Source of the DNA: Datisca glomerata
Lineage: Eukaryota; Streptophyta; Magnoliopsida; Cucurbitales; Datiscaceae
Direction: 5' to 3'
NCBI GenBank assembly: GCA_003255025.1
Contig: QANY01004038.1
Coordinates: forward strand, 1,382,793-1,446,792
Length of the DNA: 64,000 nucleotides
A program made the translations under genes and the position numbers. This document shows positions 43,570 through 54,250 of this stretch, piece by piece. The notes below the pieces were generated by a model, which did no database searches, had not been told where the DNA came from, and saw only the letters and a program-made list of their open reading frames with translations. Within the stretch, counting starts at the first letter, position 1. Every line of letters starts with the position of its first letter.

Positions 43570-44921
43570 TCCTACACTTCATACACAATTTCTTCTCAAC
43601 ATCCTTCTGCATATGTTGTCACTCCTTCTATTGTCAATGGTAATTCTTGGTGTATGGATAGCGCTGCAACTAACTATATTACCTTAGACCTCAAAAATCT
43701 TACTCTCAAGACTGACTACAAAGGAAAAGACAAAGTAATTGTAGGAATTGGTGAGTGTTTACCTATTTTTCATGTTGGTAGTTCTAATGTTTTGCCTGAT
43801 ATTGTTGTTTTTAACAAGAATAAAGATAGTAACTTTAAGTCACTGACATTATGATTATGTCTAAAAGAAATTCTCTATCCCTTTAATATCAAACAAATCT
43901 TTTAAGTGTTTCACTACTCAATCGTGATAATAATGTCATTGTTGAATTTGATTCTGTTTTCTGTCTAATTAAGAAAAAAAATACATTTCGAGGAAGGTCC
44001 TACACGGCATTCTTACATATGAGTTATATCACTTCACATTTCACCATGTTGACTCCAACCTGCAGTCTAAATATTTACTGTAAATAAAAGCAGTTGTTTG
44101 TTATGTAGCAAGTATCTAATCACTTTTACAATCTAGTGTAAATATTACTTTTCTGCAGCCAAGATAATAATCACACTGCTTCTGGTAAATCTTGAAGCAG
44201 TTTGTAAACAATTCTACCTTTATTGTTTAAAACCAAATACTTGGACATCATCCCTCAAGTCATATTTTGAACCTGTTGCCAAAATTTTATCTACTTCAAA
44301 GAACTTTTCATTCTACGAAGCATGTAAACTTGGTAAAACACATCAATCTAGTTTTCCTTGTGTCACTCAACACACTAATACACCTTTTGAATAATGCATT
44401 CTCATCTTTGGGGTCCCTCACCAATGTTGTCGTCAAATGGTTTTAGGTTCTGTTGGATCAAATGAAATCTGTAACACAAGGCATTTTTCTGCAATTTAAT
44501 GCTCACATTGAAAGAAAATTTCAAGCAACCATCAAAAGTGTCAAACAGATTGGGGAGGGGAATTCAGAAATCTAAAATTAATCTTTTCTCAATTACGAAT
44601 TCAGTTTAGGCATCCCTGTCCCAATACTCATCAGCCAAATGGTAAAGTAGACGAAAACATCGACATTTTTTGTGGGAAGTATTTCACACAACTGTTATAT
44701 TATAAACAGATTCTCTTCATCTGTTACGCAAAACAAATCCCCTTTTAAGAAACTCTATTCTCACTCACCAAACTTTAATTTTCTCAAAACATTTGGTTGT
44801 TCATATTTTCTTTTTATTAGACCTTACAATAAAAATAAGTTTCATTATCAACCATCAAATGTGCTTTGGTATTCTGATAACCATATGGGATATAAATTTC
44901 TTGATCCCAAAACTTGTAAAC

Positions 44922-44996
<75 letters not shown>

Positions 44997-45160
44997 GTAG
45001 ATATATATGAATGTTTCCTTTAATGAGCAGTCCCTAGCCTCTTCTCCTACTACTAATTCATTTTCACCACCTCCGAACGCTTTACATTTTTTCTCTAATA
45101 TTGTCAAGCATGTTTTCCCAAGTACATCAAATTGATATAATCTCATCTTCAAATAGCAAT
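43570..45160 (+). pseudogene. Copia protease and integrase remnant
   Basis: Protease: NGNSWCMDSAATNYITLDLK (catalytic DSAA for DSGA) and KDKVIVGIGECLPIFHVGSS (43600-43854). Pre-integrase: NNVIVEFDSVFCLIKEKNTF and HGILTYELYHFTFHH. Integrase from about 44300: ACKLGKTHQSSFPCVTQHTN (finger), HSHLWGPSPMLSSNGF (first D replaced by H), then VTQNKSPFKKLYSHSPNFNF and GYKFLDPKTCKLY (C-terminal part, 44672-44930). An AT microsatellite expansion occurs in the codons following KLY. About five frame breaks. Same lineage as 45340-46935, so one element. Confidence 0.87.
44922..44996. repeat. AT microsatellite within the copia integrase remnant
   Basis: About 35 TA/AT dinucleotides with single interruptions. 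It makes long YIYIYI open frames on both strands that are not genes. Confidence 0.95.
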
Positions 45161-45339
45161 GCAGAAGTGTCTTCCTCTATTTCTCAGTCTGATGAATTGA
45201 CAACAGAATAGGTACAACTTTCTAGTTTCTCTTCCTCTCATTCTAGTGATTCTTTTTGCTTCGACTAGAACATCTAGCTTCATCATTACAATTTACATCA
45301 TAACAATTTACATTTTCAAAACACAGTACATTCTTCAGA

Positions 45340-46937
45340 TAATAAATCTCCATCCCATGATAACCAGATTAAAACATGGAAATTTCAAACCTAAAGCATA
45401 TTCTTCTATTGCCTGTGACTTAGAAACTTCATGTGTTTCTGTTAAAGCAGCATTAGAAAGTCCTAAATGGAAGTCTACCATCCATAATCCCCCTTCTTTC
45501 CTCCCTCACTCTCCTCTTGTCTCCTTTCTTTTATGCCGCCAATCAAGTTTATAATATAATGATGCATTGATGGCATCTTGTCCCTAGAACCAGTGCTACG
45601 AATGTCATCTAGAACATGTGAGTTTTCAGAATAAGCATTATCGTGCCTTAAGGAAAAAGGATTTCAACAGGATACAGGAGTTTATTACTTTGATACATAG
45701 CCTAGTAGTAAAACTATCAACCATTCACTTAATTCTTACCATGGCAATCACTATCACTTGGGTATTCAACAAATTGATAGCCATAATGCTTTCTTAAATG
45801 GGCAACTCCAAGAGATTATTTATACATCTCAACCTGCAGGCTTTGTGAATCCCACTCAACCTAATTATGTTTCCAAATTGACTAAAGCTCTTAAAAAGGC
45901 CCCAAGAGCTTGGTTTGGAAAACTTGAAAGTACTCTTTTCTAATGGGCTTTCATAACTTTAAATCAGACAAATATGTATCCATCTACAAGAAAGCTCAAT
46001 CAATTGTATTACTATTGATTTATGTGGATGATATCCTTGTTACATGATACTATCAAAATTTAGTGAATCAAGTTATGTCTTATCTACCGTTAAAAGATTG
46101 AGATCACTCAACTACATTCCTGTTTTGAGGCATATAGAGATACCACTGGTTGGTACCTCACGCAAAGCAAATATATCTCATTCTCAGATATCCTTACAAA
46201 AACTCATGTGATAGAAGAAAAAAGTTGTCCTACTCTAATGTGTTATTCTGTTAAGATTTCTTCTTAAGTTGGTGTTCTTTTTTAGGATCTAACTTTATAC
46301 AAAAATACTATAGGTTTCTTACAGTACCTCACCTTAACAAGACCAAATATTTCCTTCTCAGTAAACAAGTTAAGTCAAGTTTTAGAAACTGCTTTCTTTG
46401 AACACTAGCTTGCAAGAGAATTTTGAGGTACTTGAAGGGTACTCTTGATGATAGTCTACATTTTAAACTAGCTTCTTCCCTCCTCGTGAGGGCTACAGTG
46501 ATGCAAAATGGGCAAGCTGCAGTATTCATAGGAGATCAACTTCAGGATATCTCATTTACCTAGGTGAAAATTTGATTATTTGCAATTCTAGAAGCAACAT
46601 GTTGCACGATCGAGAACTACGTCTAAGTATAGATCTCTTGCTCAAACTGCCAAACTCCTTTGGCTTCAATCCTCGTTCAGTGAACAAGACATTTTAATTT
46701 TAACCTGACCAACTCCTTGGTGTGATAATGTCGGAACTAATTATCAGCTGACAACAAATCATGTTTTTCATTCAAGGATAAAGTAGAGTAAATTGGACGT
46801 ACATTTCATCAGAGAGGAAATCCTTGTTAATTAGTTACAGGTGCAAAATATTTCCCTGCATATGTCTTTACAAAACCTCTTCCAGAATCTCATTTTCTTA
46901 CTCATAGAGGTCGATCTCCCCTCTCGTTTGAGGGTCA
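45340..46937 (+). pseudogene. Copia reverse transcriptase and RNase H remnant
   Basis: HPMITRLKHGNFKPKAYSSI opens the segment, ALESPKWKS follows, then VKLSTIHLILTMAIT, IQQIDSHNAFLNGQLQEIIY (RT motif with D of NAFLNG), PNYVSKLTKALKKAPRAWFG, LLIYVDDILVT (catalytic YVDD, about 46018), GSLQYLTL-like codons near 46310, RYLKGTLDDSLHFKLASS, CSIHRRSTSGYLIYLGENLI (RNase H), RLRSLAQTAKLLWLQS-like tail and PESHFLTHRG before the LTR. Frames are interrupted but all motifs are ordered. The AFLNG region is intact; many stops make it inactive. Confidence 0.87.
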
Positions 46938-47110
46938 TGTTAAGCAGGTCGTTGATAAAGGTTAGTTAGGTAGAAGTCAGTTTGTAAAGCTAGTAAAACT
47001 GTTAAGCTTCTTTTATGTGTGAAGTTATCCTGGTATTAACTTTAAAGTTTCATCTATGTAATTATTCAATTTAATGAAAATCATTCTTCAGTAACTTTTC
47101 AGGAACAACA
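46938..47110 (+). repeat. 3' LTR start of the 43.6-46.9 kb copia element (end uncertain)
   Basis: TGTTAAGCAGGTCGTTGATA follows TTTGAGGGTCA at the pol end, the usual position of a polypurine tract and LTR start. The LTR end was not found; no matching 5' LTR is present because LTR 2 of the gag-only element truncates the 5' side. Confidence 0.5.
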
Positions 47111-47726
47111 AATCCTTGTTTTAGTTAGCAACATGACCAATAAATGGTTGGTATAACTTGTATGGCATTTTTTATTCCACCATTAGTTTCTGTAACATTC
47201 TATTTCAAAGTGCAAAATGTGAAGGTTGTATTTGACGATGCCATCAACCTTGTTCTTAATCCTATGAAATTCAAAGAAGACGAGAAAAAATATTAGATAT
47301 GTAATGTGTTCTTTAAAGAAATTAATTTCGATTCACTTTCAGTATTGATGACAATATCCTGTCCCTAAAGAGGGTCAGTCAATAAGGATCATCACACTAC
47401 CAGCAAGACACGCCAGCCACTGCCCTCTACGATTGTCAACCAAGCAACACCTCAACATCTCTCATGTGGCTAAGTGAGCGTGTGCATGCAAGGTGGCCAT
47501 GCACACCTCAGCCTCTCTCGAGCATGTTACGTGCTTTAGGTTTTTTGTTATTCTCTCTCTCTCCCCCTCCCCCCCCAATTGATTGTGTTTGAGGAGGGAA
47601 CATCATGCTAAACTAATCGTGATTCTCTATTATATAGGTTTTCCACTTTTAGTATATGTACTGTAATTCTTAGTAAAGCTTGTAAGCTTCTCAAATTACT
47701 GAATATAGTGAAGTTCTTCTTCTAAC
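47111..47726 (+). other. Unassigned stretch, probably containing the 5' LTR of the next copia element
   Basis: No coding motif. The last 250 bases include a CTCTCTCTCTCCCCCTCCCC tract and GTAAAGCTTGTAAGCTTCTC, typical of LTR R-U5. LTR left border not determined. Confidence 0.4.
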
Positions 47727-47740
47727 TTGGTATCAGAGTC
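47727..47740 (+). other. Copia primer binding site
   Basis: TTGGTATCAGAGTC: near-perfect match to the initiator methionine tRNA primer site, 150 bases before gag codons. Confidence 0.85.
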
Positions 47741-47859
47741 AAGCATTTCTTCGTCGCTTCTTCTCTTCTTCTCTCCAATTTTTTTCAGAACTTTATGCAC
47801 CCTTCTGAATCTTCAACTTAAAACAGGGATGATGTTATACCAATGGCCAGGCAACAAAT

Positions 47860-48770
47860 TGATCTAAACCCATTTTGAAATGCTCTCCGGTCAACCCTCT
47901 CCATTACACTCGATCGGGATAACTATATTCTGTGGAAATCCCAGGTTGTTCCAGCCATCACTGAGAATGGATTAGCATATTTTATTCTGAATTCTTCTAC
48001 CAGACCTGCTCAATATCTAGAAAATGGGAACCAAAGTCCTGAATATATGCAATGGCTTCGTCAAGACTAACTACTACTAAGCTGGCTGCGCTCCACGATG
48101 AGTGACAGAGTGCTAGGGTCCCTTCTTCAATATGAAACTCATGCTCCCTTTGGTATGCTCTTAAAAGGACCTTTTCCAGCAAGTCCAAAGCTAAGCTCCT
48201 ATAAGAACTCTCTTTATAAAACAGCCAAAGAAGATCGGTCAATTACAGACTACTTTGATGTCATGAGGCACATCAGTAACAACTTACTAGTTGTAGGAGA
48301 TCCAATTAAAGATCTAGACCGGGTGCTTTATATTCTCAATGGCTTACCCTCTGAATATGATCCAGTGGTGGTGAACGTCACTTCTGGATCTAAGACTATG
48401 ACTATTGAAGAGATTCAATTTCTCCTGATGATTCATGAGGCTGGAGGGGCATCATGCTGACAGAGAACAGATGTTAAAAGCTACTGCTCATCTCTCTCAA
48501 GCTTCAGGCTTCACTCGAAATTCAAGTGCTACCTACAACAAAAGAACGGGTCCAGGCTCACAACAATGGTCCAACAGTGTCAACTCACCCAGACATTTTC
48601 AGGGAAGAAATCCAACTCCATTTAGGGATGGAAGAAGTGGCAGTGGAGATGCAAGAAGCTTTAGCAGGGTTACATGCCAAGTATGCAGTAAGCAGGGACA
48701 CACTACAACTGCCTGCTGGCACAGGTATGATAAAGGTTATCAACAGCAATCTCCTTAAGAATATCTCACT
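47860..48770 (+). pseudogene. Copia gag with zinc knuckle
   Basis: Opens with ALRSTLSITLDRDNYILWKS and QVVPAI (47880-47960), then a stop at 48068; continues 48098-48460 with SYKNSLYKTAKEDRSITDYF, MRHISNNLLVVGDPIKDLD and YILNGLPSEYDPVVVNVTS, the UBN2/gag core. Overlapping by 26 bases in another frame, 48435-48758 gives a basic, G/S/R-rich stretch and the zinc knuckle CQVCSKQGHTTTACWHR with all ligands present (CX2CX4HX4C). One frameshift and two or three stops only, so younger than most copies here. Confidence 0.88.
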
Positions 48771-48844
48771 CCTACTCCCTTTGGTGCCAATCAACACTCT
48801 AGTCATGGGCTTCTTCGTTCTTCCCCTACTTCCTATGTACAAAG

Positions 48845-50790
48845 TTACTATCCCAGGTCTGAAATGGGTAGTGAAGGGTCTTGGTATGCTGACAATGCGC
48901 CACCAATCATATCATTTTTGAATTGAACAAAATAGGACAACCCACTGATTACCAAGGTAATGACACCCTAGTAGTGGGCAATGGTGAGCAGCTCCGAATC
49001 ACTCACACTGGTAAAAATATTTCTCTCTCCTACTTTTTATCCTCTCAATTTAAATTCAATGCTTAGAGTTCCCAAAATCTCCAAAACCCTTATCAGTGTC
49101 TCAAAGTTCAAGACAATCCTGTTTTCGTTGAATTCACTTCTATTTTGTGAAGGATTTGGCCACAGGGACTACACTCCTCACAGAGAGGTTTAAGGATGTT
49201 CTTTATGAGTTGTTTACCCTTGGGAAGCAGAGAGCCGCAGCCTACACTTGTCATCTCTTTCTGCAAAATGACACCTGTAGTGACAACAATTCTGTTTTAT
49301 CTTCTATTTCTAGTCTACTTAGTTTAAATTCAGTTTCTACTAGTTTCAGTTTCAAAGAAAAGCATGCTAAGTGTTATCCTTTCCCTGCTAGGCATGTATC
49401 TACTCAAATGAATCAATACAATGGACAAAGTTTAGCTTTTGTTAAACAATGTGCATCTCCTACTAACTCAGCCTCTCCTTTGTTTAATAATGAGATTTAT
49501 GCTTCTGCTAAGACTAATATATCTGCCTTTACTGTGACTATTCCAAATTCTTCTACTTTGTGGCATAACAAATTAGGTCACCTTTCAATATAGATCACTG
49601 AATCAATCATGAAAGGACTTAATATAAAACCCTCAAAAGATTTTAATCATGTTATTCCGCCTGTCAACATGGTAAAAGTCATAGATTAAGCCATTCCTCC
49701 ACCTTTATTAAGACTTCGAGACCCCTTGAGATCGTTCACACAGATCTTTGGGGTCCTGCCTTCACTCCCTCAGCTGGATACAGGTACTATATCCATTTTT
49801 TGATGATTTTAGTATATTTTCCTAGATCTATCCTCTTAAGAATAAGTCAAATTCTTTTCCTACATTCTTAATCTTTCAAAAGCTTGTTAAGAAATAGCTA
49901 AATACTCCATCAAATGTGTTTAGTCATATTGTGCAGGGGAGTACATGACTTTTAAACCTTTTCTATCTGCTAATGAGATTGTTTTTAGACATTCTTGCCC
50001 ACATTCACATCACCAAAACAGTATTGCTGAGAGGAAGCATAGGCACATAGTTGAAACACACATTGCTTTACTCTGTCAAGCCTCCATGCCTCTAAGGTTC
50101 TGGTGGTATGCCTTTCATACTGCCACTTTTCTTAATAACAGGCTCCCTACCTCTGTGTCAGGGCATCTCACATTTTTATAAGCTCTTTAACGCCAAACTA
50201 GATCACACCTTTCTTAAAGTGTTTACGTGTAAGTGTTCTCCTCACCTCAGACCCTATAATCACCAAAAACTAGAATTCAGGACCTCCCCATGTGTGTTTC
50301 TTGACCATTCTTCATCCCATAAAGGGTACTTGTGTATGCATTCATCTGGTAAAATGTATACTGCAATCAATGTGTTGTTTGATGAACACAATTTTCCATT
50401 CCAGCATGGTTTTCAATCTCCAAAACATGACATTTCTACTATTTCATCACATTTTCCTTCTTGGTCTGTTTCCTCTAATTTGTTACCTTCTCCTGCAGAA
50501 TCTTTATCTTCTCAGGATAACTCAGCTCATAACATCTCCTCATGGTAATTTCTCTCAACCTTCTCTTTCCCTTATTTCCCCCTAATAGTGTTGCAGTTAC
50601 CTCAGTTTCCTCTCCTACTCCCTTACCTATTTCACAAGCTTCACCTTTACCTAGTGCCGCCCCAAACTCTCCCCCCAATGCTCATCCAATGGTAACTAGG
50701 TCCAAGGTAGGGATCTTCAAACCAAAAGTGTACACTCTCAGCTGCACTACCCCCAATGTTGAACCCACATCCGCAAAGATTGACAAAAAT
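48845..50790 (+). pseudogene. Copia protease and integrase remnant, RT missing
   Basis: Protease site: WYADNAPPIISF with DNA in place of DSG, then GNDTLVVGNGEQLRITHTG. Pre-integrase 49147-49593 (148 codons): KDLATGTTLLTERFKDVLYE and STLWHNKLGHLS (first HH of the finger). Integrase: VHTDLWGPAFTPS-type codons near 49740, then 49945-50181 with NEIVFRHSCPHSHHQNSIAE, RKHRHIVETHIALLCQASMP and AFHTATFLNNRLPT; C-terminal HLRPYNHQKLEFRTSPCVFL and GYLCMHSSGKMYTA. After a S/P-rich linker it ends with HPMVTRSKVGIFKPKVYTLS at about 50740 and the RT never starts, so the element is 3' truncated at about 50790 by AAAATATA-rich sequence. Confidence 0.88.
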
Positions 50791-50849
50791 ATATTTTATA
50801 AAGAATTTGACAAAAATATATTGAAATACAATAAAAATATAATATAAAC

Positions 50850-51079
50850 AATAATTTCACAACAACTGCCTTATTCATGTGGTAAGGAGTTTGTTTAGAA
50901 AGGGAAAGGTCAAAAGTTCAATCTTCAATGTGTCCACAATGAATAATTTTTTGAGAAAAAAAAAAGATTATTTCACAGGTCGGGCCGGTTAAGGCCCGTG
51001 GGCCACACCGGTCCGGCCCAGGCTAGATGTAGATGGCCAAAGTATTTGGCCTGTGAAGGCCCAGGCTTGGCCCTCGAGC
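50850..51079. other. GGCC/CCGG-rich block
   Basis: After an A run at 50957, the stretch 50975-51079 is rich in GGCCGG, GGGCC and AACCGG words. Such blocks are found near ends of non-autonomous hAT-type elements, but I found no terminal repeat or target duplication. Confidence 0.35.
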
Positions 51080-51660
51080 CTTAACCGGCCCAACTGTTCA
51101 CATTTAGGTCGGGACAGTTCGAACTTTAACAAATCGGTTCAGCCGGTTTCGCAGGTCGAACCGGCCCACTTGCCATCTCTACATTGGTATGAGATAATGA
51201 GTTAGGTTATAGTAGATAGATTATCATGTATTTGTATGATTAAATTTTTATTCTGAAATTTCATGGTCTAGAGCTAATATAATGTAATGCTTATAGTCAT
51301 TTAACTTTGAGGGAACTTAGTTTTATCCTGATGCAGTGCACCAATTTTTGGCACATCGTAATATATGAAACTTAACCGGCTTGAACGTTCACATCCGAGC
51401 CGGGCTAGTTCAGACTTTAATAGACCGATTCAGTCAGTTTTGCAGGCCAAACCGGTCTACTTACCATCTCTACATTGACATGAGATAATGAGTTAGATTA
51501 TAGTGGATAGATTATCATGTACTTATATGATTAAATTTTTATTCTGAAATTTCATGGTCTAGAGCAAATATAATGTAATCTTATAGTCAATTAACGTTTG
51601 ATGGATCTTAGTTTTATCGTGGTGCAATGCACCATTTTTTGGCACATCATAATATCATAC
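51080..51660. repeat. Tandem duplication, two units of about 291 bp
   Basis: Unit 1 starts CTTAACCGGCCCAACTGTTC at 51080; unit 2 CTTAACCGGCTTGAACGTTC at 51371. Both continue through TTGCCATCTCTACATTG-like, GAGATAATGAGTTAG, TAAATTTTTATTCTGAAATT and TTTTTGGCACATC blocks. No coding content. Confidence 0.9.
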
Positions 51661-53690
51661 ATGAATAGAGTTATTTTTTTAGAAAATAATTTAATATTTA
51701 TCATCAATTTGAGAAAGAAACAAAACTTGTGAGACGTTAGGTGCAAACTTAACGCACATATATGTATACAATTATTGTAATTTTATAGATATTTGATATA
51801 TCAATTAAAAGAGATAATTTGCTTAACTCTACAGCGTAATCCTTAACATGAATTACTAATTCAAATTTGCAATAATCTATATCATATTTTCGTTTATGCT
51901 ATTTTGTGTAGGTGATAGTAGTTAAATTAAGAATTTCAATCTTAAATATATTTACGTTTATATTTTCTACATATGAGCATTAGTAGTACTTAAGTTAATT
52001 AAATGTTTGTTATTTACTTTTAAATATTATGTTAAATAAACCAACAATCTTACAAAAAATTACTCAATTTTTTATAATCAATTAGAATATTTTAGTTTCA
52101 TTATCCATTTTTAAATCAATATATCCCTTTCAATTGAAGATTTCATAACTATGATAATATTTAAAATTTTATAATTTTATGCATCGTATGGGTATTCAAC
52201 TCGTTTTAATTAAGAAAATTTAATACCTCAACTCGCTCAGAGTCCGGCACATAATATCTCCATTAATTCAAGCACACGTCATTTTAAAACCCTCATAGTT
52301 AAATACTCAATTTTTACTTTTTATTATATCTTCTCCTTAATTATCACTTGAAATGGAAAAATCAAAGAAAATAAAATTACTCATAGATATAGAGGTATAG
52401 GTATAGATATAGAGGTATCGTGGTTCAATTTGATTTCCTTTTTTGTTAAAAATAAAACCAAACTAAACGTTAATTAAAAATGCAAGAAACTGAAATTTTC
52501 CTTGTCCGGTTTCATTCGTTAACTCGGCTCTAGTAATAAAAAAAACTTTTTTTAACTTCAACACAAAAATAAATAAAAAAAACAAAAAAAAATTTCAGAT
52601 AAATTCAGTACGAACAAAAAGGAAAAGAAATGGGTGATTTTGACATTAAAATAAAGTGGACAGTCCCTTATAGCGGGACCAACATATGTAATTTGACGCT
52701 AAGACGTGTGTTTGGCAACTAGTGTAATGTACCATACTCCCTTAAATTAAATAACACATATGACAACCAATAGACACACCACTAATACTCAATTAGCATT
52801 CCTTTTCTTTTTTAAGGATGTGCGTGCTTGATTAAGTCTGATTTAGAATGTAAAAATTGGACCACTGAAGTTCAGAGTAGGCCATAATTTAAAATGAACC
52901 GACTAGATAAATCTACATGACGTGAATCGAAATTATTGTGAACATTTGATCAGTTTAGTTTAGGTTCAATAGTCCATCAAAAATTCAAACAGAAATGTTT
53001 TTATTAAAAAACTCTAAATTTCCAGACGTAACGGAGATCCGAAAGTCAGGGAGGGGTATACTTATTTTTAAAAAATAAGTATAAGATATTATATGTAGGG
53101 CAGTAGGGGAGAGGTATATGATCGGTTTGATCCAAAATGAAAAAAAATTAATTTGAGTTAAAAATTAAGTTTTTTAAATAGTAGACCGAACCAACTATAA
53201 ATTTCTTTAAAAAAAAGGGATCAAATTGATCAGTTTTTGTTTGATGATTGGTCTTCACACATCGCTATTCTCCTATTCATTTTTTATTTTATGGTTATGT
53301 TTCATTTTTCTAATATGGTGTTCGCGGATTACGCTTACTTATTCTTGTTATTTTCTAAAGACATTTTTCTTAACTTCCCACATTCTCTCTTTTTTTAAAA
53401 AAAATTCAGTAATCAATTTTTTTCTTGTTAAACAAATCAAATTTTAATTATTTTCATTATATGATATAAATTGTATTTATTTCTCGTCAATCATTTAGAG
53501 TTTAGCTTAATTTAAAAAGGAAACAATGGATGGAAGAAAAAGATAAGATAAAACTAAAGAACTTCTAAACAATAGCATAAAAATGCATGGAGTTTGAACA
53601 TTAGAATTGACACGTATATCATATTCTTTGTTTGGTCAAATGAAATTATGTAATACGAAACAATGTCCATAATCTAAGAGATTATAAATG
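51661..53690. other. Unassigned AT-rich stretch
   Basis: Nothing recognised on either strand. A TATAGATATAGAGGTATAGG low-complexity run lies at 52380-52420. Several 50-75-codon frames have biased F, L and I content and no family resemblance. It is long enough to hold regulatory sequence or introns of an unseen gene, but there is no evidence for one. Confidence 0.4.
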
Positions 53691-53699
53691 GAAACGGAC

Positions 53700-54250
53700 G
53701 CGTAGCAACACAGTAACCCGCGTCTACAGACTCAAGATTAGTCAAAGCATGAGCCAAACCATCATTGAGTCTAGGAACATGATGAAATTCTACAAACTTG
53801 AAAATATTTTTAATACAACAAATATAAAAAAAATAAGGGACTGCAAGCAGCCTCTAATAGCACATTACTCATTGAGCATGTTAACCAAATTGAGAGCATC
53901 AGAACAAACCAATATATCCAAAGAGCACCGCTAGGAGCATTCTTCCAAAGCTCATACAATGGCAAGGGCTTCTCCAATAGCAGCACTAAGCAAATAATTC
54001 ATCCTTTTAAACCTTGCAGCAACAATAGTGTTAGAAGAATTGATTAAACACCAATACAACCATCTCTCATTGGTGTTAGAAGACCAAGCAACATCTGCGA
54101 AGAGCTTCCAAGAATAAGGCATGCCTCTCATGTTGAAAAACTGCACTAAAGGAGCTGTACCCAAAGCCGAAGGAGGAGCTACAGGTTGCATGTGCGCTGA
54201 GAGGCTCTCCCCACCAGCTTCAAGAACATCTCTATCTGTTTTATGCATGA
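53700..54250 (-). pseudogene. RNase H-like domain of plant LINE type (RVT_3)
   Basis: Minus strand 54248-53952: SWKLFADVAWSSNTNERWLY and WCLINSSNTIVAARFKRMNY, SAAIGEALAIV; after a frame break ILVCSDALNLVNMLNE, and further VPRLNDGLAHALTNLE at about 53760. This is the plant RNase H domain with D (FADVAW), E (GEALAI) and D (VCSDALNLV) positions, followed by the HVPR.N..AHAL end. It is found at the C-terminus of many plant LINE reverse transcriptases and in stand-alone RNase H-like genes. No RT codons precede it (54250-54500), so it is a fragment. Confidence 0.75.

Noticed and set aside
44793..45152. Long open frames reading YIYIYI on both strands
   Set aside because: Created by the AT microsatellite at 44922-44996.
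53226..53447. F/L-rich 73-codon frame resembling a membrane peptide
   Set aside because: Composition follows from T-rich DNA; no start context or family resemblance.
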